From: Desulfobacula sp.
GTDB taxonomy: Bacteria; Desulfobacterota; Desulfobacteria; Desulfobacterales; Desulfobacteraceae
DNA: 64,000 bases
Reading direction: 5' to 3'
Assembly (NCBI GenBank): GCA_023701135.1
Contig: JAMPXP010000008.1
Coordinates: 1-64,000 of the forward strand
Shown here: one piece after another, positions 43,170-53,149 of the stretch
Position numbering within the stretch: position 1 is the stretch's first letter
How the letters are laid out: the number at the start of each line of letters is the position of its first letter
Notes under the pieces: model-generated
Told to the model about the DNA's origin: nothing
Seen by the model: only the letters and a program-made list of their open reading frames with translations
The model's database searches: none
Position numbers and translations under genes: made by a program

Positions 43170-44300
43170 CTAAGCTATCCGGTTTACTATTGGGGACGGC
43201 GGAATTGATGCTGGGGAATCATTTTCTAGGATGTTTTTCCTGTTTTTTTTCTCAATGCAATCATCTTCAGAGGGAAATAGGCTCGGTTGAAAAATATACT
43301 GGCGCCTTTGTTTGGTTGCCTTGGCTGGCTCAAGAGTGCAGTAGATTTTTTCAAGTTGATAATTCGACTGATTGCTTTTAAGTTTGCAAAGGATCTCTCT
43401 TATTTCTTCGACACTATACCCGTCGAGAAACCTTATGATGGACGCAGAAAGATATTCTCGATCAAGTTCGAATGTTAACCATTTTCTATTCAAGGCTTCA
43501 GCAGTGAATCCAGTAGTATTTGAACCTCCAAATATATCCAAAATGATATCTTTTTCATCGGTCAACATTTTTATAAAGAATGCTGGAAGTTCTGTTGGAA
43601 ACCGAGCCGGGTGGCGTTGAAGCCCTAATTCTTTACATAACCTTAAGTAACTTGAATTGCTGTCTGTGTTTGGAATAGTTAAAAGGTTGGCCGGAATTGC
43701 TCCCCCGTTATTTTTTCCAAATCCTGCACTTATGTCATGGCCTGACGGGCGTTTTTTGGGTTTGTAGAAACTATCGGGATCTTCAATCAGCTTTTTCATT
43801 CTATCCGAATAGGGTACCAATACTTTACGAACGTCAGCTTTAGGAAATGCGGTTTTGCTAAACCACCATACGGTATTTACTGAGTCCTTTGCCCTTATTT
43901 TTCTTTTGTTTACCCATTCAATGGGTGATGGCAATTTTGCCGGGTTAAACCAATAAAAATCCTCGGAAAGATGAAATCCTATTTCATCGCAGAACATCAG
44001 CAGAACTCTAAAGTTATACAAAGACCGGGATGGTATGCCGGACTTGTATGCGCCCCCCAAATCGAGAACGAGACTCCCGGTTTCCTTTAAGACTCTGAAA
44101 ACCGCTTTTCCAAAAGGCTTTATCCATTCAACATATTCGGTCTCCACTACATTGCCATAAGTTTTTTGTCTGCGAAGGGCAAACGGCGGGGAAGTCATTA
44201 CAAGATCTACGCTATTGTCAGGCAATTCAGATAGAAGTTCTAACGAATCACCACAATAGGCCTTACCTTTTTTAGTGTAATACAGGGGCTCACTTCTCAT
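43170..44300 (-). CDS. DNA methyltransferase (beta-class, probable N4-cytosine type)
   Basis: I start at 44300 (MRSEPLYYTKKG), after AAAGGA and 2 nt past the upstream stop; 376 residues. Motif IV TSPPFALRRQK comes first (about 42-52), and the SAM-binding motif I DIFGGSNTTGFTAEALNRKWLTFELDREY comes later (about 255-283). This order defines the beta class, and the TSPPF form favours m4C over m6A. A target-recognition region lies between them. The C-terminal 70 residues are a polar tail. AT-rich codon use differs from the operon next to it, suggesting transfer. It pairs with the HEAT-repeat protein as a probable restriction-modification unit. Confidence 0.88.
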   Translation of the reverse strand: MRSEPLYYTKKGKAYCGDSLELLSELPDNSVDLVMTSPPFALRRQKTYGNVVETEYVEWIKPFGKAVFRVLKETGSLVLDLGGAYKSGIPSRSLYNFRVLLMFCDEIGFHLSEDFYWFNPAKLPSPIEWVNKRKIRAKDSVNTVWWFSKTAFPKADVRKVLVPYSDRMKKLIEDPDSFYKPKKRPSGHDISAGFGKNNGGAIPANLLTIPNTDSNSSYLRLCKELGLQRHPARFPTELPAFFIKMLTDEKDIILDIFGGSNTTGFTAEALNRKWLTFELDREYLSASIIRFLDGYSVEEIREILCKLKSNQSNYQLEKIYCTLEPAKATKQRRQYIFQPSLFPSEDDCIEKKNRKNILENDSPASIPPSPIVNRIA

Positions 44301-44302
44301 AA

Positions 44303-45778
44303 TTAGTATTCCTTTAGGTCGTGGACCCAACTGTCAACAATCTGCCATAGGACACTTGCTGCGAAATAAACTTCTGGATCTGTTTTACATATTACTTCGA
44401 TGTCGGCTTGGTTGATATTATCTTTTCCATATCCGACAATATAGCTTATCCACCTTCGTAAGTTGTCATCGGCTCCGGAAATTATATCCGACGGATCGAA
44501 TTCAGCAGATCGGGCAAGAGCCCATGATATTCCATCTCGTTTGGCCGGCTCGGAATTCTTCAATAGTTTAACCAAGTGGTGAACCTGAGGATCAGCAATT
44601 CGTAGGAGTGCTCTTGCTGCTTCTACCTTGATTTCCAGGGTGCTTAAATTGAAGGTATTAACAAGAGCGGTTGCTGAATTGGTTGAAACAAACTGCCCTA
44701 ACGCCCAAGCTGCCCCAGCCCGAAGTTCATCATCACGATGGCTGTCCTTTAATACCTCAATCAGTAAATTTTCGCTGCGCTTCTTGGGTATTTCAGACAC
44801 CACAATAACAGTTTCAAGTTGTGTTTCAAGAGGAACGGCCATGATCGGGCTACGGAGTTTGTTCTCGATAAACACCCAGCCGTAAGGATCATCATATGCG
44901 GCAAGTGCCGCCGCTGCTTCGAGCTGCACATATATATCTTCATCATTATCGTTCATCCTGGATTCGAGAACAGATTTAGCCTTGGTGTACCCACGATAAC
45001 GCAAAGCTTTTGCAGCCGCATATCTTTCACTCAGATTGACACTTGTAAGTTTGTCAATAAAATAATCTTCATCAACAGATGGGGGGCATTTAAGAATTGT
45101 TTTGACAGGGACAACAGATGCTACAATTTGATTCATCTCGATGATATTGCCTATGGTAATCTGCGGCAATAAGTTTATTTCCCCTTTTTTTCGAATCAAT
45201 TGGATCGTCTGGTTTCGTGCCTTCGGGATAGGGATAAGGCTAATCTTTTTGGGTTCAACAGAAAGGACCTCTGATCGCTGTTTGGCTGCTGCAGTTGTCC
45301 ATATTACTCTTATTTCGGAACCTTCTTCGGCTCCTTTCGGCTTAGTTATAGAAACCTGCTGATTACCAAAGGCAGTACGCATATCATTGACTTTGGTGAA
45401 ATGGACAGGGGACGTTTGTTCTAAATCTATGGGAGAATCATTTTTTTGTTCGAATACAACGATTGAAACAAAATCATCATCCTTCATGCCTGCATCCCAG
45501 GCTCGTTTGGGGTCATTTAGTGAATGTGACATTGAGATCTCAGGCTTGGTTTTGCCACGTGACTCAAAGCGCAGACCAGTGTTCAAACATAGAATATCTG
45601 GAACCCGGACTCGCTTGATTTTTATTTTTTTCCAAATTTTAAATCCAGTTGAGCCGCGCTCAAGCTCAATGGGGTTAAAACCCATTTCTCTAAGGCGTTT
45701 CATGGTGGCATTCGTTCCTGCTGCACCAACAGCGAGTTTTTTAAGAAAACTGTCATCACTCTTGAAATTATTTGCCAC
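44303..45778 (-). CDS. HEAT-repeat protein with nuclease-like N-terminus (putative restriction enzyme)
   Basis: A 491-residue protein. Residues 1-110 include VPDILCLNTGLRFESRGKTKPEISMSHS, where PD and a later E-S-R-G-K could be the metal-binding core of a PD-(D/E)XK nuclease; this is my reading and is not certain. The middle is unassigned. Residues about 255-480 are at least five HEAT repeats (LSERYAAAKALRYRGY, VQLEAAAALAAYDD, DELRAGAAWALGQF, IKVEAARALLRIAD). The gene directly precedes the methyltransferase and shares its AT-rich composition. I infer a restriction partner. It could instead be a helper of the methyltransferase. Confidence 0.65.
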   Translation of the reverse strand: MANNFKSDDSFLKKLAVGAAGTNATMKRLREMGFNPIELERGSTGFKIWKKIKIKRVRVPDILCLNTGLRFESRGKTKPEISMSHSLNDPKRAWDAGMKDDDFVSIVVFEQKNDSPIDLEQTSPVHFTKVNDMRTAFGNQQVSITKPKGAEEGSEIRVIWTTAAAKQRSEVLSVEPKKISLIPIPKARNQTIQLIRKKGEINLLPQITIGNIIEMNQIVASVVPVKTILKCPPSVDEDYFIDKLTSVNLSERYAAAKALRYRGYTKAKSVLESRMNDNDEDIYVQLEAAAALAAYDDPYGWVFIENKLRSPIMAVPLETQLETVIVVSEIPKKRSENLLIEVLKDSHRDDELRAGAAWALGQFVSTNSATALVNTFNLSTLEIKVEAARALLRIADPQVHHLVKLLKNSEPAKRDGISWALARSAEFDPSDIISGADDNLRRWISYIVGYGKDNINQADIEVICKTDPEVYFAASVLWQIVDSWVHDLKEY

Positions 45779-45902
45779 CTTGTTACTCCCTTTCCCTTAT
45801 AAAACTATTTGAAGCATTGTTTCTTTTATTACCCTGTATTGGATTCAGCGACCATCGGAAACTAAGAGAGGAACTATGGGGTCGCCTCATGAAAGCTGTA
45901 TT
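45779..45902. other. Junction between the methyltransferase unit and the toxin-antitoxin remnant
   Basis: These 124 nt lie between the HEAT-repeat gene and the antitoxin. Except for the toxin start listed separately, there is no frame I can support. The join is probably where the methyltransferase cassette or a deletion removed the rest of the toxin gene. Confidence 0.4.
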
Positions 45903-45906
45903 TCAT
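45874..45906 (-). pseudogene. Toxin gene start, truncated after ten codons
   Basis: The ATG at 45906 overlaps the antitoxin stop (ATGA), exactly as in addiction-module operons. The frame reads MKYSFHEATP and then TAG. MKYSFH followed by an acidic residue is a common start for RelE/ParE-type toxins. The remaining 80 or so codons are missing. Confidence 0.55.
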
Positions 45907-46136
45907 TTTGAAAATTTTTTCTTAATTTTTTCAAAAACTTCTTCACCCGGAATGAGTTTTGCGTTTCCGTTATAGACGTCTTGACATCGGCGTTCGGCTT
46001 CCTGCACCCATGCCTGATCGATATCATTTTGAGCCGGCAGGTTTGTGCTGATGAGCAGCTTGTCTATTAGAATCAAACGGTCATTTATCGGGAGATTAAG
46101 GGCTTGTTCATATATTTTTTCAGCAGATTCCATCAT
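45903..46136 (-). CDS. Addiction module antitoxin protein
   Basis: A 77-residue acidic/helical protein that fits the addiction-module (PF09720-like) antitoxin family. The opening is SAEKIYEQALNLPINDRLILIDKLLIS, followed by IDQAWVQEAERRCQDVYNGNAKLIPGEEVFEKIKKKF. Members pair with a RelE/ParE toxin encoded immediately downstream. Here the toxin start codon overlaps the stop as expected, but the toxin is cut to ten codons, leaving an orphan antitoxin. The gene itself seems intact. Confidence 0.8.
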   Translation of the reverse strand: MMESAEKIYEQALNLPINDRLILIDKLLISTNLPAQNDIDQAWVQEAERRCQDVYNGNAKLIPGEEVFEKIKKKFSK

Positions 46137-46181
46137 AATTTTACCTCTTACTGTTAACTATATGGATTGATTAATTTTAAA

Positions 46182-46289
46182 TCAATATGGTTGTATTTTC
46201 GCCAAAAATTGTAATCGGCTGATGCCCGTGGGTTTAAGAAATTCTTCCAGGAGGATTTCGCCCGGGGTTATGGGTTTGAGTCTGTTCAT
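46182..46289 (-). pseudogene. HigA-type antitoxin, truncated
   Basis: A 35-codon frame not in the track: MNRLKPITPGEILLEEFLKPTGISRLQFL then AKIQPY and TGA. This is the recognisable opening of HigA/XRE-type addiction antitoxins, which normally continue for about 60-70 more residues with the helix-turn-helix. No HigB toxin is present. It lies between the orphan antitoxin and the RND operon. Confidence 0.65.
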
Positions 46290-46349
46290 ATTCTTTTAAT
46301 ACCGCAGGGCGTGATGAAGGTCAATCCTGATTTCGGTTGCAATGAAATA

Positions 46350-46378
46350 TTGACAAGGCTGAAATTCCTGAACATAAT
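46350..46378 (+). promoter_or_regulatory. Strong sigma70 promoter for the RND operon
   Basis: TTGACA (46350-46355), a 17-nt spacer and CATAAT (46373-46378) match the consensus at 11 of 12 positions. Transcription would start near 46385, giving a leader of about 70 nt before the adaptor gene. The palindrome GACCGGTC lies in that leader (near 46420). Confidence 0.7.
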
Positions 46379-46454
46379 ACCCTTGTTTTATTCTTCACAG
46401 GTCAGACTTCTGTAAATTACGACCGGTCACGGTTGGATACCATAAGGGGGTGCA

Positions 46455-47627
46455 ATGGCTAACTATCGGCGTCGAAATTTGGGGATATTCCTGGGGCTTG
46501 CTTTATTGTTTTGGGGCTGCGGCGATAAGATCGAGCCCGGCACCACCGGGCCGGGTCCGGCAGCTTCCGTAAAGGCGGGGACGGCCGTGGCTGAAATCAG
46601 CAGCCAGCCCTTTGTCTATGAAGCCGTGGGAACCATCACGGCCCAGGCCGTCAGCACCCTGTCCGGCAAGATCATGGGGACTGTCCGGGCCGTGAATGTC
46701 CGGGAGGGGGACCGCGTCAAACAGGGCGATGTCCTGGTGGTTCTGGACAAACGCCAGGTGGAAGCCGGGCTTCGCCAGAGCGAGGCCGGTCTGTCCGAGG
46801 CGGCCAAGGCGGTCAGTGCGGCTGCCTCGGCCCGGAATGCGGCCGAAGCCGGGGCGAAACTGGCCGAGGCCACCTACAAGCGCTATCAGAAACTCTTAAA
46901 GGAAGAATCCGCCACCCAGCAGGAATTTGAGGAGGTGGAGGCCCGGCACCGCCAGGCCCAGGCTGCCCTGGCCCAGGCCGAGGCCATGCTGTCGGCGGCA
47001 AGATCGCGGGTTCAGCAGGCCGAGGCAGGCGTTTCTTCGGCCGGTATTTCCGAAAAGGACGCCACGATCCTGGCCCCCTATGACGGCATCGTCACTGCCA
47101 AAATGATCAATGCAGGCGACCTGGCCTCGCCTGGAACGCCCTTGCTGACCCTGGAGAAAACCGGGGGCTTCCAGGCGGAACTGGTCATCCCGGAACACCA
47201 TATAGAAGCCGTGCGGACCGGTCAGACCATGGAGATCCGCATCCCGGCCCAGACCGGGTCTTCTCCCATCATGGGAACGGTGGAAACCATTTCGCCCATG
47301 GCCGACTCCCGGAGCCGGTCCTTTACGGTCAAGGTCATTCTCCCGGAAACCCCGCTGCTCCGTTCGGGCATGTTTGCCAGGGTCAATATCCCCGTGGGCG
47401 AGGGCGGTATGCTCCTGATCCCGGAATCGGCCGTGGTGGCCCAGGGCCAGCTCACGGGGTTTTTTCTGGTGGATGAAGGGGCCGTGGCCCGGTTCAGGCT
47501 GGTGCGGACCGGACGGACCTTCGGGGATAAGATTGAAATCATTTCCGGCATGAAACCCGGCGCCCGGTATGTGGTATCTCCCCCGGCCGGGTTAAAGAAC
47601 GGCTCCAAGGTCGAGGATGCATCATGA
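46455..47627 (+). CDS. RND efflux periplasmic adaptor lipoprotein
   Basis: A 390-residue membrane fusion protein. The N-terminus ends in a lipobox (LALLFWGCG), so it is probably a lipoprotein anchored at C22. The lipoyl-like domain halves ([28 protein letters not shown] and [31 protein letters not shown]) flank an alanine-rich coiled coil (about 90-190). The beta-barrel and membrane-proximal domains follow. It connects the pump to the outer channel. AAGGGGG precedes the ATG. It overlaps the pump gene by 4 nt. Confidence 0.9.
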   Translation: MANYRRRNLGIFLGLALLFWGCGDKIEPGTTGPGPAASVKAGTAVAEISSQPFVYEAVGTITAQAVSTLSGKIMGTVRAVNVREGDRVKQGDVLVVLDKRQVEAGLRQSEAGLSEAAKAVSAAASARNAAEAGAKLAEATYKRYQKLLKEESATQQEFEEVEARHRQAQAALAQAEAMLSAARSRVQQAEAGVSSAGISEKDATILAPYDGIVTAKMINAGDLASPGTPLLTLEKTGGFQAELVIPEHHIEAVRTGQTMEIRIPAQTGSSPIMGTVETISPMADSRSRSFTVKVILPETPLLRSGMFARVNIPVGEGGMLLIPESAVVAQGQLTGFFLVDEGAVARFRLVRTGRTFGDKIEIISGMKPGARYVVSPPAGLKNGSKVEDAS

Positions 47628-50600
47628 GCGCCCATTCAGGACCGGCCGGGAAAATTGCCCGTTTTTTCATCGATTCCAAGCTGACACCCCTCATCATCAT
47701 CGCCTCCATCCTGCTGGGCATGGCCGCCGTCATTGCCCTGCCCAGAGAGGAAGAGCCCCAGATCATTGTTCCCATGATTGATGTCTTTGTCCAGATGCCC
47801 GGAGCCTCGGCCAAGGAAGTGGAGCAGCGGGTGACCAAACCCATGGAAAAACTGCTCTGGGAGATCCCCGGGGTCGAATATATCTATTCCACTTCCATGC
47901 CGGGCATGTCCATGGCCGTGGTCCGGTTCCTGGTGGGCCAGGATGAAGAAGCCTCCATTGTCAAGCTTCAATCCAAGCTGACCTCCAATTACGACCGGAT
48001 TCCCTCGGGTGTGAGCCCGCCTCTCATCCGTCCCCGGTATATCGACGATGTCCCCATCCTGGCCCTGACCTTCTGGAGCGAAGAGGTGGACCACTACCTG
48101 CTCCGGCGGCTGGTGGCGGAAGTGGAGGACAGCGTCAAACAGGAGCCCAATGTGTCCATCACCACCCTCATCGGCGGTGAACAGCGGCAGGTGAACGTGC
48201 GTCTGGACCCTTCCCGCCTGGCGGCCTACGGCCTGGACATGGAGCAGGTGGCAGGCCAGGTGGCCGCCGCCAACCATGCTTCGGACTCGGGCGGGTTTCC
48301 GTCTGCCAAGGGTCAGGTGGTGGTTCACACGGGCGGCTTTTTAAAGGACGCCGAAGATGTGGGCCGGGTGGTCATCCATGTGTACCAGGGCCGCCCCGTG
48401 TATCTGAGGGATGTGGCCGCCATTGACGACGGGCCTTCAGACCCCGGCCAGTATGTGTTTTTCGGAACCGGTCCGGCGGCGGCTGAAAAAGAAATCCCCC
48501 GGGTGGAAGCGTCCAAGGGCGTGTTCCCGGCGGTGACCCTCACCGTGGCCAAGCGCAAGGGCACCAATGCCATTTCTGTGGCTGAAAAGGTCCTGGAACG
48601 GGTGGAGGACGCCAGGGGCCGGATCATCCCGGACAATGTCCACATGACAGTCACCCGCCATTACGGGGAAACCTCCAAGGAAAAATCCGACGAACTTCTG
48701 CTCCACATGCTCATCGCCGTGGTGTCCGTGACCATCCTCATCTGGTTCACCTTGGGCCACCGGGAATCCGGGGTGGTGGCCTTTGCCATCCCCGTCACCC
48801 TGGCACTGACCCTGACCACATTTTACCTCTACGGTTACACCCTGAACCGCATCACCCTCTTTGCCCTTATTTTTTCCATCGGTATCCTGGTGGACGACGC
48901 CATTGTGGTGGTGGAAAACATCGTCCGCCATTACCGGCTGCCGGAAAACCAGGACCGTTCCAAATTCGACGTGGCCATCGAGGCTGTGGATGAAGTGGGC
49001 AATCCAACCATCCTCGCCACCTTTACCGTCATTGCCGCCATCCTGCCCATGGCCTTTGTGGGCGGGCTCATGGGACCCTATATGCGGCCCATCCCGGTGG
49101 GGGCTTCGGCGGCCATGTTCTTTTCCCTGCTGGTGGCCTTTATCGTGACGCCCTGGGCCTCGGTCCGGATGATCAAGGCTGAAGGTCAGGCCGGTTCCCA
49201 TGACCATACCGATGACTGGTCCACCCGGCTCTACCGCAGGGTCATGGACAAGCTCCTGCACCAACCCTTCTGGCAGCGGGGCTTTCTTTTCGGCGTGGCC
49301 GGGCTCTTGATCCTGGCCTGCGCCATGGTGGGATTCGGCCTGGTCCGGGTCAAAATGCTGCCCTTTGACAACAAGAGCGAATTCCAGGTCATCCTGGATA
49401 TGCCGGAAACCGCCACCCTGGAGGACACGTCCGCCGTGGCCCTGGAAATGGGGGAATACCTCAAAACCGTCAACGAGGTGGTGGATTACCAGATCCATAC
49501 CGGCACGGCCGGGCCCTTTAATTTCAACGGCCTGGTCCGGCATTATGATTTGAGAAACCAGCCCCACATGGCCGATATCCAGGTCAATCTGGCCGGCAAG
49601 GGCCAGCGGAAACACCAGAGCCACGATATTGCCAAACGGGTGAGGGACCCTTTGAAGGCCATTGCCGACCGCCATGGGGCGCGGGTGAAAATTGCCGAGG
49701 TTCCGCCCGGACCACCGGTATTGTCCACCCTGGTGGCCGAAGTCTACGGCCCGGATTATGAGCGGCAGAAAGAGCTGGCCCTCAAGATCCGGGATATTTT
49801 CGAAGGCACCGAAGGCGTGGTGGACGTGGACTGGTATATGGAAGAAGACCAGGTCCGGTTCCAACTGGATATTGACCAGGAAAAGGCGGCCCTCCACGGC
49901 ATCAGCACGGGCAGGATCGCCCGGACCCTGAAAACCGTCCTGGAAGGCGCGACGCCCGGACTTCTGCACCAGCCCCTGGAAAAAGAGGACCTTCCCATTG
50001 TCCTCCGGCCGGCCCTGGCCGACCGGGCCGGGGTGGACCGGCTGGGGGCCGTGCAATTGCCCGGCGCCGACGGGAGTCTTGTGGCCCTGTCCTCCCTGCT
50101 CCATATCCAGGAGACGGAACCCGACCGGAGCATTTATCATAAAAATCTCATGCCCGTGATCTATGTCACGGCCGATATGGCCGGGGACAATGAAAGCCCG
50201 GTCTATGCCATTCTGGAGATGAGAAAGAAAATCGACGGGATCAAAACCCCGGAAGGGTATCGCATAGTCCAGCACACGGCGGCCCTGCCCGGCTCGGACC
50301 GTCAGTTGTCCATGAAATGGGACGGGGAATGGCATATCACCTATGAGGTCTTCCGGGATCTGGGCTTTGCCTTCGGCGTGGTCCTGGTCCTGATCTTCGT
50401 CCTGGTGGTGGGCTGGTTCCAGTCCTTTTCCACCCCCTTTGTCATCATGGTGGCCATCCCCTTTTCCCTCATCGGCATTCTTCCGGCTCACTGGGCCATG
50501 AACGCCTTTTTCACGGCCACCTCCATGATCGGCTTCATTGCCGGGGCCGGGATTGTGGTGCGAAATTCCATCATCCTGGTGGATTTCATTGAGCTGAGAC

Positions 50601-50851
50601 TCGGTCAGGGCATGCCCCTGGACCAGGCCGTTATCGATGCCGGGGCCGTCCGGTTCCGGCCCATGATGCTGACGGCCGCCGCCGTGGTGGTGGGCGCTTC
50701 CGTCATCCTGTTTGACCCGATTTTCCAGGGCCTTGCCATCTCCCTCATGGCCGGGGAAGTGGCTTCCCTGCTCTTTTCCCGCATGGCGGTGCCGGTTCTG
50801 TATTTTATGGACAAACGCTGGGAATCCGTTCATATCAAAGTCAAGGAGTAA
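47624..50851 (+). CDS. RND efflux pump, inner-membrane permease
   Basis: A 1075-residue AcrB/MdtC-type pump with the usual 12 helices in two repeats. TM4 contains the proton-relay pair in [17 protein letters not shown]. The second-half equivalent is [19 protein letters not shown]. Large periplasmic loops (about 35-345 and 570-880) form the porter and docking domains. It uses the proton gradient to export drugs or other hydrophobic compounds, and no metal-binding motif marks it as a CzcA-type pump. It is the middle gene of a complete tripartite operon. Confidence 0.92.
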   Translation: MSAHSGPAGKIARFFIDSKLTPLIIIASILLGMAAVIALPREEEPQIIVPMIDVFVQMPGASAKEVEQRVTKPMEKLLWEIPGVEYIYSTSMPGMSMAVVRFLVGQDEEASIVKLQSKLTSNYDRIPSGVSPPLIRPRYIDDVPILALTFWSEEVDHYLLRRLVAEVEDSVKQEPNVSITTLIGGEQRQVNVRLDPSRLAAYGLDMEQVAGQVAAANHASDSGGFPSAKGQVVVHTGGFLKDAEDVGRVVIHVYQGRPVYLRDVAAIDDGPSDPGQYVFFGTGPAAAEKEIPRVEASKGVFPAVTLTVAKRKGTNAISVAEKVLERVEDARGRIIPDNVHMTVTRHYGETSKEKSDELLLHMLIAVVSVTILIWFTLGHRESGVVAFAIPVTLALTLTTFYLYGYTLNRITLFALIFSIGILVDDAIVVVENIVRHYRLPENQDRSKFDVAIEAVDEVGNPTILATFTVIAAILPMAFVGGLMGPYMRPIPVGASAAMFFSLLVAFIVTPWASVRMIKAEGQAGSHDHTDDWSTRLYRRVMDKLLHQPFWQRGFLFGVAGLLILACAMVGFGLVRVKMLPFDNKSEFQVILDMPETATLEDTSAVALEMGEYLKTVNEVVDYQIHTGTAGPFNFNGLVRHYDLRNQPHMADIQVNLAGKGQRKHQSHDIAKRVRDPLKAIADRHGARVKIAEVPPGPPVLSTLVAEVYGPDYERQKELALKIRDIFEGTEGVVDVDWYMEEDQVRFQLDIDQEKAALHGISTGRIARTLKTVLEGATPGLLHQPLEKEDLPIVLRPALADRAGVDRLGAVQLPGADGSLVALSSLLHIQETEPDRSIYHKNLMPVIYVTADMAGDNESPVYAILEMRKKIDGIKTPEGYRIVQHTAALPGSDRQLSMKWDGEWHITYEVFRDLGFAFGVVLVLIFVLVVGWFQSFSTPFVIMVAIPFSLIGILPAHWAMNAFFTATSMIGFIAGAGIVVRNSIILVDFIELRLGQGMPLDQAVIDAGAVRFRPMMLTAAAVVVGASVILFDPIFQGLAISLMAGEVASLLFSRMAVPVLYFMDKRWESVHIKVKE

Positions 50852-50854
50852 CCC

Positions 50855-52201
50855 ATGAAACCCGTTAATGCATTGACCCATATCGCGCTTGCTCTTTCTG
50901 TCCTGGCCTGCCTGTTCCTCATCCCGGCTCAAAGCCCGGCGGCGGACCTCACCCTTTCTGAAGCCGTTGAAAAGGCCCTTGCCAACAACCCCATGCTCCA
51001 GGCCGCCGGGTTCCGGGTGGCCTCGGCAGAAGAAAAAACCACCCAGGCCGGGTCCGGTTCCCTGCCCCAGGTCCATCTCAACGGCGGGTACAGCCGGACC
51101 ACCAATCCCATGTGGGCCTTCGGCACCAAACTGAACCAGGAAGCCATCACCCAGCCGGATTTTGACCCGGCTCGGCTCAACCACCCGGACGATATCGGAA
51201 ATTATCATTCTTCCCTGTCCGTGGTCTGGCCCGTATATGACCAGGGCCGGACCTGGTACGGCCTCCAGCAGGCCCGCCTGAACCGGGATGCGGCCGGGCT
51301 CTATGCAGAGCGGGCCCGGCAGGAGGTCATTAACGGAACCATCAGCGCCTATATCGGGGCTGTGCTGGCCAGGGAAAATGAGATTGTCATCCGCCAGGTC
51401 ACGGACACGGCCCGGTCCCATTTAAACCTCATCCAATCCCGGTATGACGGCGGCTTTGTGGCCAAAAGCGATCTTCTCCGGGCCCAGGTCCATATCGCCG
51501 ACCTGGAACAGCAACTGGCCGAAGCCAAAAGCGGGGCTGATATCGCCAGATGCCGCCTCGCCGTTGCCATGGGCGTCGAAGAAAATCTCACCCTGACCCT
51601 GACCTCGCCCCTGGAACAGGGAGAACCCATCCAGGGCGATCTGGATGCCTGGATCAACAGGGCCCTGGCTGACCGCCCGGATCTGAAATCCCTTTCGCTT
51701 CAAAAGGATATGGCCAAAAAAGAAGTGGATAAAGCCAAGGCGGCCCGTCTGCCTTCCGTCAACCTGACGGGCAATTATGAAATCAATTCCGAAGAACTGG
51801 ACGACCACGGCAACAGCTATACCGTCGGAGCCGCCCTTTCCCTCCCCCTCTATACGGGCGGCCGGGTGTCCGCCGCCATCCGGGAAGCCGAGAGCAATCT
51901 GAAACAGGCCGATGCCATGCTGAGAAGCCTGAACCAGCAGATCTGCGGCGAAACCCGCCAGGCCTTTTTCAATGCCCAGAGCGCCTGGGAACGGATACCG
52001 GTTTCAAAGGCTGCCGTGGGTCAGGCCGAGGAATCCCTGCGCATCGTCAAAAACCGGTATGACAGCGGCCTCTTCACCATTACCGACCTCCTGGACGCAG
52101 AAGCCGCGGTCCAGCAGAGCCGAATGAACCATTTAAAATCCCTGCACGATTACCAGGCCGCCGCCGCAAGGCTTGTCCTGGCGGCAGGGAGTATGGATTG
52201 A
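50855..52201 (+). CDS. TolC-like outer-membrane efflux protein
   Basis: A 448-residue protein with a signal peptide (LALSVLACLFLIPAQSPAADLTL). Two outer-membrane-efflux-protein repeats follow, the first opening with LSEAVEKALANNPMLQAAGFRVASAEEKTTQAGSGSLPQVHLNGGYSR and the second near LPSVNLTGNYEINSEELDDHGNSYTVGAALSLPLYTGG. Long coiled-coil helices lie between. It completes the tripartite efflux machine with the two preceding genes and starts 3 nt after the pump stop. A ribosome site (AAGGAG) lies in the end of the pump gene. Confidence 0.92.
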   Translation: MKPVNALTHIALALSVLACLFLIPAQSPAADLTLSEAVEKALANNPMLQAAGFRVASAEEKTTQAGSGSLPQVHLNGGYSRTTNPMWAFGTKLNQEAITQPDFDPARLNHPDDIGNYHSSLSVVWPVYDQGRTWYGLQQARLNRDAAGLYAERARQEVINGTISAYIGAVLARENEIVIRQVTDTARSHLNLIQSRYDGGFVAKSDLLRAQVHIADLEQQLAEAKSGADIARCRLAVAMGVEENLTLTLTSPLEQGEPIQGDLDAWINRALADRPDLKSLSLQKDMAKKEVDKAKAARLPSVNLTGNYEINSEELDDHGNSYTVGAALSLPLYTGGRVSAAIREAESNLKQADAMLRSLNQQICGETRQAFFNAQSAWERIPVSKAAVGQAEESLRIVKNRYDSGLFTITDLLDAEAAVQQSRMNHLKSLHDYQAAAARLVLAAGSMD

Positions 52202-52216
52202 GATGTGAAAGTAAAT

Positions 52217-52730
52217 TTATCCCTCTATAATGACTACAACAAGCTGCCTTGGGTCATGGGCGACATGGACCATGAAAAGTTCTATATCGGCTGTCTTGCT
52301 GGGGCCTGAAATAAAGGTCATGCAATTGCTCAGGCCCGTTCATCTGGTCTTCTGTCCTGGGGCCTCATTTAAACCGATTTCCTCGATCACCATGGATTTG
52401 CCCTTGACCACCATGTTGATCCGGTTCTCTTTGGCCGCCTTAAGGCAATAGACCACGGCTTTCGTGGCATCCGTGGCAAAAAAGACCTGGCCTCCCCGGT
52501 CCTGGATTTTTTTTGGCAAGGGTTTCCAGGAGAAAATCCAGGTGGTTGATGGCGAATTCCCTTATTTCATGGTCTTTTTGCCTTAATCCGGGACCTTCTG
52601 GCAGATCCTGGTAGGTTTTTGCCGTGGCCGGGCCCAGCCGGGTTTGAAAATTCAAGAGCGCATGCTGCAGCCTCTTGTCGCCGATTGGCGTTGCAGCGGT
52701 CTATTTATAAAATTCCGTCTGAAGTTTCAT
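52217..52730 (-). pseudogene. LutB-like (LUD domain Fe-S) protein, heavily damaged
   Basis: The ATG at 52730 has a good ribosome site (AAAGGAG). The frame reads MKLQTEFYK, then an in-frame TAG, then TAATPIGDKRLQHALLNFQTRLGPATAKTYQ, a LutB/LldF N-terminus. A frameshift lies in an A8 run near 52510, after which IQDRGGQVFFATDATKAVVYCLKAAKENRINMVVKGKSM follows. A large deletion then jumps to TGLSNCMTFISGPSKTADIELFMVHVAHDPRQ, the LUD-domain end. The normal protein has over 400 residues. Lut proteins oxidise L-lactate to pyruvate. This copy cannot be functional. Confidence 0.85.
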
Positions 52731-52734
52731 ATGC

Positions 52735-52961
52735 TCCTTTGCCGGCCTAAAAGCTCGGCAATGTGCATAGTTTTGACGGCAGCATTTTTCCAATGCCTTC
52801 ATTTCCAAAAATTTAAGGCCTTTGACATGGGCCATCAGATGCCTTGACTGGCGGGCAACGCCCCAGGTGTCTTAACAGATGGCAGGAATGATGGTAGGTG
52901 ACGCATCCGTTACCTTCAGAACATCCACAAGGCACTGGATGAACAGGGTTACACGGGTCAA
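52735..52961 (-). pseudogene. LutA-like (CCG domain) protein, heavily damaged
   Basis: From a TTG at 52961 (ribosome site AAAGAGGA) the frame gives VTLFIQCLVDVL, the N-terminus of the LutA family. A deletion of well over 100 codons leads to VTYHHSCHLLRHLG, the second CCG domain. A frameshift follows, then ARQSRHLMAHVKGLKFLEMKALEKCC, where the family normally continues CCGFGG. It ends directly at the lutB start, preserving the lutAB operon order. It is non-functional. Confidence 0.8.
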
Positions 52962-53149
52962 TGTCTTTCCTCTTTATTTTTTCCGGCATTCGGTTTTTCT
53001 GAACACCAGGTTCAAAAGCCCTTTCCTTGGTTTTAAAATATTGATACTGAATCCTGCTGCCGGAATTTTAGTGGATCTGGACCCCATATCAGTGGATCAT
53101 TAGCATGATACCGGGAAATTTTCATTAACATTTACTTACAAAACAGGAT
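52962..53149. other. Intergenic stretch between lut and cysK remnants
   Basis: These 188 nt hold no frame I can support in either direction. They may contain the promoter of the old lut operon. GTGGATC(T) occurs twice near 53071 and 53093 (TAGTGGATCTGG, CAGTGGATCATT), without a clear meaning. Confidence 0.4.

Noticed and set aside
48437-51421. 994-codon minus-strand ORF
   Set aside because: It lies fully antisense to the RND pump and TolC-like genes. The protein is Gly/His/Asp/Pro-rich low-complexity sequence without domains, a codon-bias shadow in GC-rich DNA.
52230-52451. 73-codon plus-strand ORF after the TolC-like gene
   Set aside because: The opposite strand encodes recognisable LUD-domain pieces, so this is the shadow of the lutB remnant.
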